Source of the DNA: Oxytricha trifallax
Taxonomy: Eukaryota; Ciliophora; Spirotrichea; Sporadotrichida; Oxytrichidae
DNA: 64,000 bases
NCBI GenBank assembly: GCA_000711775.1
Contig: ARYC01000408.1
Span: forward strand, 80,378 to 144,377
Direction of reading: 5' to 3'
Positions 23,530 to 35,105 of the stretch are shown here, in pieces (positions within the stretch are counted from its first letter, which is position 1; each line of letters starts with the position of its first letter). The notes under the pieces are model-generated. The model did no database searches. It worked only from the letters and a program-made list of their open reading frames with translations, and was not told the origin of the DNA. The translations under genes were made by a program, and so were the position numbers.

Positions 23530-24048
23530 TGGAATATTGGCTTGAACGTATCACCTGAACGCCTAATCAGGACTTCATAATAATTAAAAATGTATATTTG
23601 TTTATAACTTCTTCTTTAATTATTTCAACACAATTTTCATCCTCATCTTCACATAAAAGACTATCTAATAATTAAAATATATAATAGCAAATGCTATAAA
23701 TCTATAGGAAGAGTGCATTTTTTCTTAGATATGGATTTGGCTTAATATATATAGAATAAATATCACATTAAAATAATGTATGCTTTGGACGACAATCTAA
23801 ATTATAATTATTATTACAAATTTAATAATAGAAATATTAATTAAAAAAATTAGTTCTCGTAAATTTTCAGTATATACATAATTATAAAAAGTTATCATTA
23901 AATTAAATAATGTGAATGAAGTTGATTTCGAAGAGTTAAAGTTTTATTATGATTGTTGATAAATGCTTAAATTAATTTAAAATTATTCAAATTTTATATT
24001 AGAGTAAAGATATTTACCAATTTCAGATTATAATTTTCTAAATTCCAT
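23530..24048 (-). CDS. Small MDS/IES-interrupted gene of unknown function
   Basis: Minus-strand MDSs: 24009-24048 (ATG 24048, MEFRKLQSEIGKY), 23899-23961, 23768-23803, about 23682-23745, 23594-23669, about 23530-23579. Coding-strand pointers TATC, AATTTA, TTAA, ATTA and TAT each restore one frame: QQSQQNFNSSKSTSFTLFNL, DCRPKHTLFQAKSISKKK, DLQHLLLDSLLCEDED, EEVINKYEVLIRRSGDTF. The last two IESs are only about 16-17 bp. The acidic middle and basic end resemble no family I know. The 3' end is uncertain: if the last IES is not removed the protein stops at a TGA just after IIMKS. Confidence 0.68.
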
Positions 24049-24049
24049 T

Positions 24050-25276
24050 TTGATTAATAAAGTAAATATTTATTGAACATATTAAGATTTTATATTTGAA
24101 ATTTTTCATAAAACTTTAGTATATATCATTAAATAATTAATATTGCTTTATTCTTCCCCTGGAGCTTTTTCAAAAAATTTATCATTATTATTTTTAATTC
24201 TACTATTATAAAAAATTAAAAAAAATTTAATTTAGATTATAATTTTATTATATAATTATTATTTAATCATGATTTATTGGAGTTAACCATCTTTATTTCT
24301 GAAATAATAATAATAATAATAATATAAATATATATTTATTTGAAACTGAAATTTCGCTTAAATTTTGAAATTAAAAATCAGTATTTATCAAATATAGATC
24401 AATGCCCTTTGTATTTTATTTTATACTTTTACATCTACAAAAATCATTATTATCTCATAGATTTAAAAATAGTATCAAGGAAGAATAATATTATAATTAT
24501 ATTACATGCAAAAATCTATTTTTTTAATAAAAAAATGAAGAATATATTAAAATAAAAATATTTGAAGAAAATTTAAATTACTTGCTAAGAATAAAGTTTA
24601 AGAATACTGTTTCCATTTAAAATCTATCCATTTCTAAAAATAAAATTAAAATTAATGATTTAAAATCCATTTAAATTCATAAACCGAATGCAATTTTATA
24701 TTTTATATAGTTTTTTTGCAAATTATATTTTTCTTTATAATAATTTTTATGTTGAGGGGTATTATTTTACTAAAATCCAACCTCAATATTAATTAATTAA
24801 TTATTATTTTATGTTTTTGTACTTAATTTTAATATTGCTGTTGAATGATTATTTCTCAATGTTAAAAGAATACTACTTAATTTATTTGTAGAATCTTTTG
24901 TTTTTTATTACTAAGTTGGTTAATTGGTTAATAGGAGATGGACTTTGTTCTTATCAAAATTATGAATAAATTTCTATAAAGTTTATCATATATTGGTCTT
25001 AGAAAAATAAAAATATAAATTTTTTTAAATTAATTTAATGTATTCTTCATATTAATCAAAGTTAGAGTTCTAATCAAGTTACGATAATTAAATAAAATAT
25101 AAAATAAATTATGCATGTTTATTTACAAATATTTAAAGAGGTCTTAGATTATTAATTAATATTGGGCTTGATAAACAAAAACAAATAAATATATAAAATA
25201 CTTGCAATTTTATTTTCTTCACTGCTCTTATAATTAAAATGTTTATACTATAAAAATAATTATTGTTCCCATTCAC
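24050..25276. other. AT-rich intergenic DNA, nothing recognised
   Basis: Extremely AT-rich; a 71-codon standard-code open stretch at 24340 has the composition of noise. No repeat with defined edges. Confidence 0.55.
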
Positions 25277-25361
25277 ATTCAAAACCCCAAAACCCCTTAA
25301 TGAGGTTTATAAGTGCTTTGATTTATAGGGAATTTGTTAGGGGTTGGGGGTTATTAATTAA

Positions 25362-26412
25362 ATGCGAGACAAAAATAGCAAGCTTTTGGGGTCTTTGATG
25401 AAGAGTATATAGATTTAGTGTTTAATCTGCGATATGGATGTGATATATAGAGTGAATAAGTCAAACCAGTACTGAACTATAATTCAATTGCACTGCTCTT
25501 AAAGCGAAGTTTATTAACTGTTCGCTCCTACTGTCTTATAGCAGTATAACTTAAGTAAAAATACGTGAATTCTCAGCCTAAGAGGTATTCAAAGTTTCTA
25601 TTGGAGCAAATTGACAATCTTATTAATGAAAAAACTTTGAAATATTGGGTTCCCTTCTCTCTAGAACAACGACCTACTATGTTTCACCGCCAGTTCCCTA
25701 AGTTGAAGATCTCTGCATAGTCTGTTGCTAAAATTTATAAACGAAACGGTATCACTTACAAAGGTATGAATCGTATCAAGAGAGTTATTGATTTCAACCT
25801 TCCATTTTACAACAATAACCTAAATTATATTTATAATTAAATACATAGAGCTCAATAGAATAATATTAAGTTTATACATGCTGACGATGCTGTGTCTACC
25901 TTCAACACTTTCATCTTGAAGTTTTTGGTATAAGAGACATAGTAATATAGAAGTATATGATTAGAAAGTCAAGGTATAAACAATGGCAATTCTTGGAGGT
26001 ATTAGCGAGGATGCTGGTTTGGAAATTTATATTATTCATCCTCGCTCAATTAAGACAGAGCAGTATATTAAGTTCTTAGAACAGCTCAGAGAGACGAACC
26101 CTGAATAAGAGATTATACTCTTTGTTGATAATCTTTCTGTTCATTAGAGACAAAAGGAACCAGGAAGAGTTATGAACAAATGAGAATAACACCAGTGTTC
26201 AACGTGCCTTAAAGCCCATAGTTTAATGGAATCGAATTCTACTGGGGTATATTAAAAGGCCATTAAAAGAAACTGCTATGCATGAACTACCTTTTGATAC
26301 AGTAGACTTTTTTAAAAGTTTAGCGAAGAGAGTAGATAATTAGTTGGCTTAAAAGTGTGATAAGGAAGGGAGAGTGAATGTATATAAATAAGTTTCATAG
26401 TTAAGTTAATGA
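25362..26412 (+). pseudogene. TBE transposase, decayed (T3 copy)
   Basis: Recognisable from ATG 25362 to TGA 26410-26412. Segments align to T2 in different frames: NNIKFIHADDAVSTFNTF (first Asp region), a second-Asp region reading QSFCSLE in the shifted frame, and FNGIEFYWG (Glu region). Several frameshifts, plus a TGA after ISFLKF-like sequence, make it non-functional. Confidence 0.85.
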
Positions 26413-26421
26413 AAAAATAAA

Positions 26422-28021
26422 TCAAATTTAAAATTCTTTCGTTGGAGCTGGCTTCTATTTCTTTTCTTCCTCCTGATACTTCCTTCCTCATAGGTTTCTT
26501 CTCTTACTGCCAGCTCCAGCATCTAAGTTCATTGACTCTTGAGGCTAGATATTTGAATAAAGTTTCTTGCTAACTTCATACTTTGTCTGCGACTTTCGCT
26601 CTCTGTGAAGCTTGCTCTATTCATTTATCAAGAAGATACCATTACCAGATATTTTTAAAGAGTTAAGCTACAAATATTACTTGAAGTATTAGGGTGCTTC
26701 TGCAGTTCTGATAGCCTCTCACTTATCTTGATCTCTTGTTTGTCCTTATCTTATGAAGAGATGCTGTACCTTTTCTAATGAATTCTTGAATAATTTCATT
26801 CAAGTACTCACCTTTAATTGTAGCAAGTATGCCAAAGAATTAATTTCTTTCAGGTAGTTTAAAGCGAATTAAGTGATTTAAGAAGGGGTCTACAAAATTA
26901 ATCAAAATTTTAATAATCATATAATGTATAGTTCATGTACAGTAATATACTCTTAAATGTGCCATAATTAGCTCTATTTCTTGCATCTAGATCAAAATAA
27001 GTTATTGTGCTTATCTCGAGTTCGGTGCTCTTTCACATCATCAGGTCTGAAGCATCAATAAAAGTCGAGTTGCAGGATCATATGTTCACATCTCAGCCAC
27101 ATCTCGATTTAAGACTGCTAATCTAAGGATCAATTGACAGGGTAGTCCTCCATTTTATTCGGTGAAATTTTAATAAATTAGAGATTTTAATTAATTAAAT
27201 CAGACAAATTAAAACTTTTAAAATTTTTATGATTAATGATAAAAGTTTTAACTAGTAATTTTAATCTATAAGGAATTATGAATAGTGATGTCTTAATTAA
27301 CTTTAAACTGATACTTATTAATTAAGACCATGTCTGCTTTAATTAATTAAAATCTCTAATTTATTAAAATTTCACCGAATAAAATGGAGGACTACCCTGT
27401 CAACTGATCCTTAGATTAGCAGTATTAAATCGAGATGCGTCTTTGATGTGAACATATAATCCTACAACTCGACTTTTATTGATGCTTCAGACCTGATGAT
27501 GTGAAAGAGCACCGATCTCGAGATTAGCACAATAACTGATGTTAATCTAGATGCAAGAAATATAGCTGGTTATGGCACATTTAAGAGTATATTACTGTAC
27601 ATGAACTATACATTATATGATTATTAAAATTTTGATTAATTTTTTAGACCCCTTCTCAAATCACTAAATTCGCTTTATTTGACAACTGCTTTTTAGTAGA
27701 CAGGTACTGCGAAACCTCTGGGTCAATCAAAGCATCATCAACTAAGTTAATCAATGAAATTTCAGGATAGTTTGAAATCTCCGCATTCTTTACATCTGAA
27801 GTTTTAAATTCTTTTTTCTCTTCGCAGAGTATCGCTCTTAGATATGAAATTTTAGTACCTTCCATCGTTGGTAGGAACAAACCAACTACATAATGAAGAT
27901 TATTTTTTTTTAGCTCATTGCCTTGATGCTCTAGGTAGCGATGAAAATCCTCCTTGCTTCTAAATTTTTGAATCAATTCTTGTGCTTGCACTCTTTTCAT
28001 TGCAGCATTCATTGACTCCAT
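26422..28021 (-). pseudogene. TBE 22-kD gene (T3 copy) split by a palindromic insertion
   Basis: Starts at ATG 28021 (MESMNAAMKRVQAQEL) and runs to 27676, then continues from 26861 to about 26422 beyond the inserted fold-back 26862-27675. The conserved 36-nt intron is at 27886-27921, but its 5' splice site is GC rather than GT. Because 36 is a multiple of three the frame also stays open if the intron is retained. LPTMEGTKISYLRAIL and NYPEISLINLVDDA are well conserved. The tail keeps the Lys/Glu-rich C-terminus. Confidence 0.85.
26862..27675. mobile_element. 814-bp fold-back element, TA target duplication, inside the T3 22-kD gene
   Basis: Long inverted repeat starting AAGCGAATTAAGTGATTT and ending with its near-complement AAATCACTAAATTCGCTT; arms of about 330-350 bp around an AT-rich centre near 27270. 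TA on each side (26860-26861, 27676-27677). The uninterrupted T4 sequence at this site has a single TA, so the insertion and its 2-bp duplication are directly visible. No coding capacity: a MITE of Tc1/mariner-like target choice. Confidence 0.88.
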
Positions 28022-28096
28022 CTTGTTTACAGATCTAAGAAATGATATTCAAATCTATGTTTATTTATTTCAATTATATACCTCTGTAAAACTTAC

Positions 28097-29786
28097 GGTT
28101 GTTGACGTCCGTGCCTCCCAGCACCGTCAGGGCCTCCCACCAACGTCAGGGCCTCCCAGCAAAAGTCAGGACCTCCCACCAACGTCAGGGCCTCCCAAAA
28201 GTTAATATAATAAAGATATTAAAATCTTTTTATATAATTCAATTAAACTTAGTTTAGTTCAAATTATACTAATTTTTAAATAAAAATTACTTTTTAAATA
28301 CAAACTTTAAAAGACACTAATATAATTTTAGTATTATTTTTCGAAAGTTAACTTTTTAAAAATCTATTTTATTAATAAATTATTCTCATTTTTTAGAATG
28401 ATCCAAATTTCCTTAATATTCTATTAAATTTTATTTTTAAGTACTCAAAATCATATCGCAAGTATGATCAATATTTAGAATTGTGATATCATTATTTATA
28501 AATTTTAATTACAACATTATTTCTAAAATACGCTAGATTCTAAAATTGTTTTCTAATTTAGATTCTTATAGATAATGTTATTTTTTTACACAGGTTTATC
28601 CTTTGAAAAATAGTGTATTTTTACAATATCTATACTTTAAACCTTTTCATTTATTTGCTTACATTTACACATTACACTTAAAAATTTAATTGTTAGTATC
28701 TTCAATTATAATAAAACAATTTAACATAGGAAATTTTGATATTTTCCTGAAACTAGTAATTATAATTTTAAACATTATATTGTTATACATTAATTTTAAG
28801 TTTATATTCATTTATCATTTGTTTTAAAACTAACAATAATCTTAATACTTAACTAATTACTAAAATAATTAGCGTTAATATATAAAAAATTTCTATATTA
28901 ACTATTTTTAATGAATATTTTTTATTATTTTTGATCTCTTAAACATTAATAATATTTATCATTAATTAACATCCGAATTTTATAAATTTATGGTACATAT
29001 TTTAATATATGCGAATTTTTAAAGGAAGTTGAAATATAGGTTTTTAGTTTGTACAATTTTAATGATGATTATTAAAGATTAGATAACTGACTTTAGCGAC
29101 AAAATATCATAGGAAATATAGATATATGCAAAATAATTGAAAGTTTATTGCGGTTACAGTTTCAAGTGAAACAGTAAATAGAAATTGATAGTTTACAGTT
29201 TAAAAAGTAACTTATATTATACTTTAAATTATTGAAAATGAAAAATTCATAATACTAGTTCTTAAAATAATGAAAAAAGTTTAGTTAGTTGTCCTCAATA
29301 TTACCATTTAATTTAGTTTAAATTCATATATCAATATATTTTATTTTACCTTAATTCTTTAATAATTTGTATAAACAATTAGTTAAAATGTTAAATTATC
29401 ATTTAATTAGATAAATATTTTATTTAGAAATATACTTTTTGTATACATTAATCAATATTCTAGGTTATTAATTATAAAAATATGCATTTATATTGTTTAG
29501 AAGATTTAACGAGACATTGTTTTCTTAAATATGTTGAAAAGTTAATTTATACTCCTTTGTAACACACCTGCATGTTAATGAAAAAAAAAATTTTTAATTC
29601 TAAAATTTCTATAAAATTATCATTGTGTTATTGGTTTAAAAAAATGTGGGAGGCCCTGACGTTGGTGGGAGGTCCTGACTTTTGCTGGGAGGCCATGAAG
29701 CTCTTTGGGAGAACCTGACGATACTGGGAGGCCCTGACGTTGGTGGGAGGCCCTGACGGTGCTGGGAGGCACGGACGTCAAAACCC
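28097..29786. mobile_element. 1.69-kb inverted-repeat element with 8-bp target duplication and tandem repeats in its ends
   Basis: Flanked by AAACTTAC on both sides (28089-28096, 29787-29794), which is a single copy at the matching point of T4. The ends are inverted repeats (GGTTGTTGACGTCCGTGCC and its partner) extended by tandem ~19-20-bp units around CCAACGTCAGGGCCTCCCA: several units at 28110-28200 and, inverted, at 29645-29780. The 1.4-kb core is AT-rich and non-coding. The 8-bp duplication suggests hAT-type mobilisation. It sits in the promoter side of the T3 22-kD gene. Confidence 0.9.
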
Positions 29787-29794
29787 AAACTTAC

Positions 29795-30162
29795 TATTAA
29801 ATATGGCATCATATAGGAAGTCAATCTCTAAGTATGATATGGAGAAGGATTTGAGAACTGGTTTCAAACTTTAGAGATTGATATCAATTTCTACTGTTAT
29901 AGTTCCATATTTTTAAATTTAAATTGGTACGTACTTAATTAGGAGCACCTCCTAAATCGGTACATACTATAATCAACTTATTATTGAAAGTTAAAATGGT
30001 TACTTACTCACCCAAATTTAGAGCTAGATCGTCTCTTAGCACTCATATTTTCTTTTTCTTCTATAATACTCTAAAAACTTCACTAAACTTTTAGACTTGC
30101 AAACCTTTTATATATCTTCTCAGTTTTAGAGACAGTTTTATAATTTAAATTAAAATTTAAAT
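29795..30162. promoter_or_regulatory. T3 divergent intergenic region (remaining part)
   Basis: Between the insertion and the 57-kD ATG. Contains TTAATTAGGAGCACCTCC and AAATCGGTACATAC motifs whose inverse forms recur in T6 at 61370-61460, marking the subfamily promoter region. Confidence 0.45.
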
Positions 30163-33068
30163 ATGAGCGCTAACATTTAAAAAAACAACAGCACTTCCAT
30201 CAAACTAAATGAGACTTACCTTTGGCAGCAATAAAAAGTGTGATAGTTGCGAGATGAACTCTCATAAAGAATAACAGAGATGTCACTTGAGGTCTCTGTT
30301 TTTAAAATAGAAAATAAATGACAAACTAGTGTGTGGGAGAGAGAGAAGAAGAAAGACATTAATGAAATTCCTAGACAAACTGAAGAAGTAGAGGTATACT
30401 TTTGTAATAAGTGTGAGAGAGATTTCGCTCATAAATCTAGTTTTGTATAGGCATACGAAAGAGCATAGAGAAGCCAAGCCAACTGTAAACTAAAAGCACA
30501 ATAAAATAGACGAAAAGTATGATTGCTTCGAGTCCATAAGCAGCATACTAAACAAAAGATTTAAGAAAGCATCTTTTAAAAGCTCACAAGAAAGATTTAG
30601 AGATTGAAAAGCATGAAGATGAATTGAAGCTACTAAAAAAAAGAAAAGCAAGAGAATCTTCGAAAGTGGTAGAGCTTGAACAAGCTAGTGAATCAGAATA
30701 TATGAGGAAATCACGCAACCTACTAGCATCAGAAATCACAAAGATCATGATTAAAATTCAATATAAAAATATTCCTATTCTTGCCTATATTAACCTAGAC
30801 ACTTCACATTAAAGCTACCTTATATTAGAAGGCTTATTTGATAAGAAATATATCAATATGCATACAAGGTATATCCCTTCAGCTATCTCTTAAGTGATGA
30901 TAAATATTAGATGGAGTTACAAAAGATTATCAAGTAATTACTCAGGCAAAGTTTAAAGAGTGTAGTTGCTTAATCAAGCTGGATGCTGTTCTCCTTGCAA
31001 AGGATCTTGTTGCTTTCAGACTCCCACTCTATTTAATGACCCTAAGAGATTTCATAACATATCTGTTCCGACCGAGACCCGTACCCCCCCCGTACCCCTC
31101 TTCTAAAAAATACCCCCTTCACACCCGTACCCCTCGTACCCGCCCCCATTCCCCCGTACCCTCCATACCCCCCCTACCTCCCCCCATAAAATCCCCCATT
31201 TCATATGAAATTTTTTATCCGCGCAGTCTGAATCGATTTCCTTCATGACATCTCGTCATCATATATAGATAATTTTTTATAAGAAATATCATAAATTTTT
31301 GAAAATTTATTCTTTGCTTATTAACCCATAATAGCATATTAATTTCATTTTTTTTAATTTTTCAACGCTCACCATTATTTTTGAGTACATACTCTCATAA
31401 GAAATTATTTATTTTATGAGTAACACATTGATAAACATAATTTTATTTTAAAATGATAATTATTTATAAAGTACTAGCTATAATTCTTAATATCTTTGGG
31501 TAATGGCCCCCTGCGATGGGCCGCTAAAAGTTTTTTCTATATTTTTCTTAAATGTTATAAAAATCATTAAAACATCAAAGTAACTTGTCATAAGTCATTA
31601 ATAAGCTCCCTTATGACTTATAAAAGCAGTCTATAACAACAAAAAATATAAAAACTTTTATCAATAACATCATAAAATCCATTCAATTTTGAAATAATAT
31701 TACTAATTTTTTTAAATATTTTATGATTATTATATTTATTTTTTCACAAATTTATATTCTAATATCATGATTAAATGTTATAATTGCGACAAAACATTAA
31801 TGATTTATGTAATCTTATAGATCATTATGCTAAATGATTGTATTTGTCGCATTTATAACATTTAATCATGATATTAGAATATAAATTTGTGAAAAAATAA
31901 ATATAATAATCATAAAATATTTAAAAAAATTAGCAATATTATTTCAAAATTGAATGTATTTTATGATGTTATTGATAAAAGTTATTATATTTTTTGTTGT
32001 TATAGACTGCTTTTATAAGTCATAAGGGAGCTTATTAATGACTTATGACAAATTACTTTGATGTTTTAATGATTTTTAGAACATTTAAGAAAAATATAGA
32101 AAAAACTTTTAGCGGCCCATCACAGGGGGCCAATACCCAAAGATATTAAGAATTATAACAAGTACTTTATAAATAATTATCATTTTAAAATAAAATTATG
32201 TTTATCAATGTGTTACTCATAAAATAAATAATTTCCTATGAGAGTATGTACTCAAAAAATAATGGCGAGCGTTGAAAAATTAAAAAAAATGAAATTAATA
32301 TGCTATTATGGGTTATTAAGCAAAGAATAAATTTTCAAAAATTTATGATATTTCATATAAAAAATTATCTATATATGATGACGAGATGTCATGAAGGAAA
32401 TCGATTCAGACTGTGCGGATAAAAATTTCATATGAAATGGGGGATTTTATGGGGGGGGTACGGGGGGGTATGGGGGGTACGGGTGGTACGGGTGTGAAGG
32501 GGGTATTTTTTAGAAGAGGGGTACGGGGGGGGTACGGGTCTCGGTGGGAACACATATCAAAGGAATCATAAGTAACTTGGATAAATAGCAACTCGGACCA
32601 TGCAAGGTATTATAAAGCTTCACAATTCAGGGTTTGTTCACAGAGATTTGAAGCCAGAAAATATATTGATGTGCTTTACACCAGCATGAGTAGCAATAAT
32701 TGATTTCAACAGAGCATAAAGAGGGCAAGTATCAAGACTTGGAACTGTAATGGGAATTCAAGGGTACTATCCAGAAAGAGAAGACTAGAGAGATGGGTCT
32801 TTTACTGGGATGTGTGGGGTTTAGCAGCAATAATAATAGAGTGCGATATGCCTCGCAACGATTACCACTCTACAAGGAGCGAGAAAGATGCTAAGTAAAG
32901 AATCAAGTAGTTTATACCAGAGTCTCTCAATCAATAAAACACATGGCAGAATCAATAATAATAAAACCAAACTTAAGATCAGACATAACAATAGAGCAGA
33001 TAGAGTTGTGGTTAAGCAATTTAAACTTCAGACCTCTCTCACATGATCCAAAAGTGCATTTTGAGTGA
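30163..33068 (+). pseudogene. TBE 57-kD zinc finger/kinase gene (T3 copy), split by a palindromic insertion
   Basis: ATG 30163 (MSANIQKNNST) to TGA 33066-33068, interrupted at 31064-32558 by an inserted element and its duplicated CATATC. Upstream part: a first finger (CNKCERDFAHKSS) and remnants of the second. Downstream part: FVHRDLKPENIL, then AIIDFNRA in place of DFG. Multiple shifts and TGA codons throughout. Its C-terminal end matches T6. Confidence 0.86.
31064..32552. mobile_element. 1489-bp near-perfect palindromic element with C-rich GTACCCC ends
   Basis: Almost the whole element is one inverted repeat folding about 31.81 kb. The ends read TGTTCCGACCGAGACCC and, on the right, the inverse of TGTTCCCACCGAGACCC. 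Inside each end is a ~110-bp C-rich tract with repeated GTACCCCC units. CATATC flanks both sides (31058-31063, 32553-32558), a 6-bp target duplication (7 bp if the terminal A is counted). No coding capacity; the class of transposase that moved it is unclear. Confidence 0.9.
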
Positions 33069-33113
33069 TTAAATTAAATACATTTATAATAAATTTCACA
33101 TTAAAACCTATTA

Positions 33114-34335
33114 TTACTAAAATACATAAAATTGGGTAAATTGGTATAAATTCAAATAAATGAAAGATTATTATCATATATAACAGTCATGACTTTGATA
33201 TTTGATAAATTAAATTTAATGTACAGTTTTAAAATTACTAAGAAATCTGAATGTAAAATTGTCTATTGTACAATTAATTCCTGTATAAATTGCCCTATAA
33301 AATAAACAAAAAGTTAATGTACAAATCCTAAAATTGTACACGAAATGTGCAGGAAAGATCAGTGCATTAGTGCTTAGAAGTACATAAATAGCAAGCAATG
33401 TACAATAGACAATAGACAATTAGGGTTTTATGATATACTTGAGAATTGTGCAAAAAGCAAAACCCGATTAGTGTTTTACCGAAGATGTGATGTATAATGT
33501 GATTTAAGTTTTGATTAATTATTAAGCGCTGGGTACTATTGTCTAAACCGGGAAATCTGAAGCACTGCATCTCCCTCGCGTCGAAGCCACTCTCTGTCTT
33601 TCCCATCACTGCGTTAGACTGCGCTCTACCGTATCGTGCCTGATCTTGATCGTCCGCGTCACTAGTGCCTCTTAGATGCTTGGTACATTAGTTCCTCCGT
33701 GATTCAAGTTCCACAAGTCGCAGTATTTTCTCTTACACTCTCAGAGTCATGTGCACCGTAAGTTGCAGTTGCCGATTTTTGCACTAGTGACACGGACGAT
33801 CAAGATCAGGCACGATACGGTAGAGCGCAGTCTAACGCAGTGATGGGAAAGACAGAGAGTGGCTTCGGCGCGAGGGAGATGCAGTGCTTCAGATTTCCCG
33901 GTTTAGACATTAGTACCCAGCGCTTAATAATTAATCAAAACTTAAATCACATTATACATCACATCTTCGGTAAAACACTGATCGGGTTTTGCTTTTTGTA
34001 CAATTCTCAAGTATATCATAAAACCCGAATTGTCTATTGTCTATTGTACATTGCTTGCTATTTATGTACTTCTAAGCACTAATGCACTGATCTTTCCTGC
34101 ACATTTCGTGTACAATTTTAGGATTTGTACATTAACTTTTTGTTTATTTTATAGGGCAATTTATACAGGAATTAATTGTACAATAGACAATTTTACATTC
34201 AGATTTCTTAGTAATTTTAAAACTGTACATTAAATTTAATTTATCAAATATCAAAGTCATGACTGTTATATATGATAATAATCTTTCATTTATTTGAATT
34301 TATACCAATTTACCCAATTTTATGTATTTTAGTAA
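33114..34335. mobile_element. 1222-bp palindromic element, TA target duplication, at the T3 right end
   Basis: Inverted arms of about 540 bp (TTACTAAAATACATAAAA... and its inverse) around a ~130-bp low-AT centre at about 33660-33790. TA flanks both sides (33112-33113, 34336-34337). The related T6 sequence at this site reads straight through with one TA, proving insertion. The mirrored 67- and 80-codon open frames on the two arms are copies of each other and not genes. Confidence 0.9.
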
Positions 34336-34414
34336 TAATAACCCCAACCCCTAACAAATTCCCTTCAAATCAGAGCACTTATAAACCTCATTAAGAGGTT
34401 TTGGTGTTTTGATT

Positions 34415-35100
34415 AGTAAAAGAACTATTTTGTGAGGATTTGCTAAAGTTTTTAATGTCTATATATATATATATATATTTAAAAAATTATCCCAAATAAA
34501 CTATTCAAAATTTGATTCTGATATTTTATAATAAATTATTAAAGTTCTTTCTATTGAAAAAATTATTTGAATCTGATTTGCATTTAGATTTAAAGTTTAT
34601 TTATTGATGAATTTATAAAAATTTAAAATAAAAGTTCTTTTTGAATTTAAATAAACTTCTGCTAAACTTTTCTTTTACAAAATATATATATAAAAGTTAT
34701 TAAACTTAAGAATATGTTATTAAGACCACTGAGTTAATAAATTCTTAAAAATTATTTGCGTTTAGAAAAAATATAAATTACTTAACTTTTTTTTAATGGT
34801 TTGATTTGAAAATTTCCCTTTAATTCCCTTTAATCTTTTCTCCAATTAATATCAAAGCATATTAAAAATATTTTAAGAATTTTATATTGCATTATAAGAC
34901 GAGTTGTTTATTTAATAATTGTTAGGCACCCCCAAAAACCCTCTCTTCACTAGATAATAGGGGTATTATCATTATCCCAATTTTTTAGTAAATTTCATAA
35001 GTATAAGTGAATAAGTAAAATTAAAGCATATCTAAAATTAATTTTACATGAAAATATAAATTGATAGAGGGAATCTCTATTTTAAACCAATAATTATTCT
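34415..35100. other. AT-rich DNA with one possible short coding fragment
   Basis: Mostly spacer. On the minus strand 34972 to about 34860 reads MIIPLLSSEERVFGGAQQLL, which is protein-like and could be an isolated MDS, but no pointer partner was found. Confidence 0.3.
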
Positions 35101-35105
35101 ACATA

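Larger units (their letters stand above)
25280..34411 (+). mobile_element. TBE transposon T3, 9.1 kb, with four nested insertions
   Basis: The left end is CAAAACCCCAAAACCCC at 25280-25296; the right end is a degenerate GGTTTTGGTGTTTTG ending 34411. ATT flanks both sides (25277-25279, 34412-34414). The inner terminal repeat (GGAATTTGTTAGGGGTTGGGG) is the T6 type. Four foreign segments sit inside: 26862-27675, 28097-29786, 31064-32552 and 33114-34335. Removing them and their target duplications leaves about 3.9 kb, the normal TBE size. Gene order: transposase (plus), 22-kD (minus), 57-kD (plus); all are damaged. Confidence 0.95.

Noticed and set aside
28023-28205. Short frame with PPTSGPP repeats (also 29636-29824 on the minus strand)
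   Set aside because: Translation of the inverted tandem repeats at the ends of the 1.69-kb insertion.
31036-31248. Proline-rich frame
   Set aside because: Produced by the C-rich GTACCCC tract of the inserted palindrome.
33367-34082. Two 80-codon frames with nearly identical protein on opposite strands
   Set aside because: They are mirror images on the arms of the palindromic insertion at 33114-34335, not a duplicated gene.
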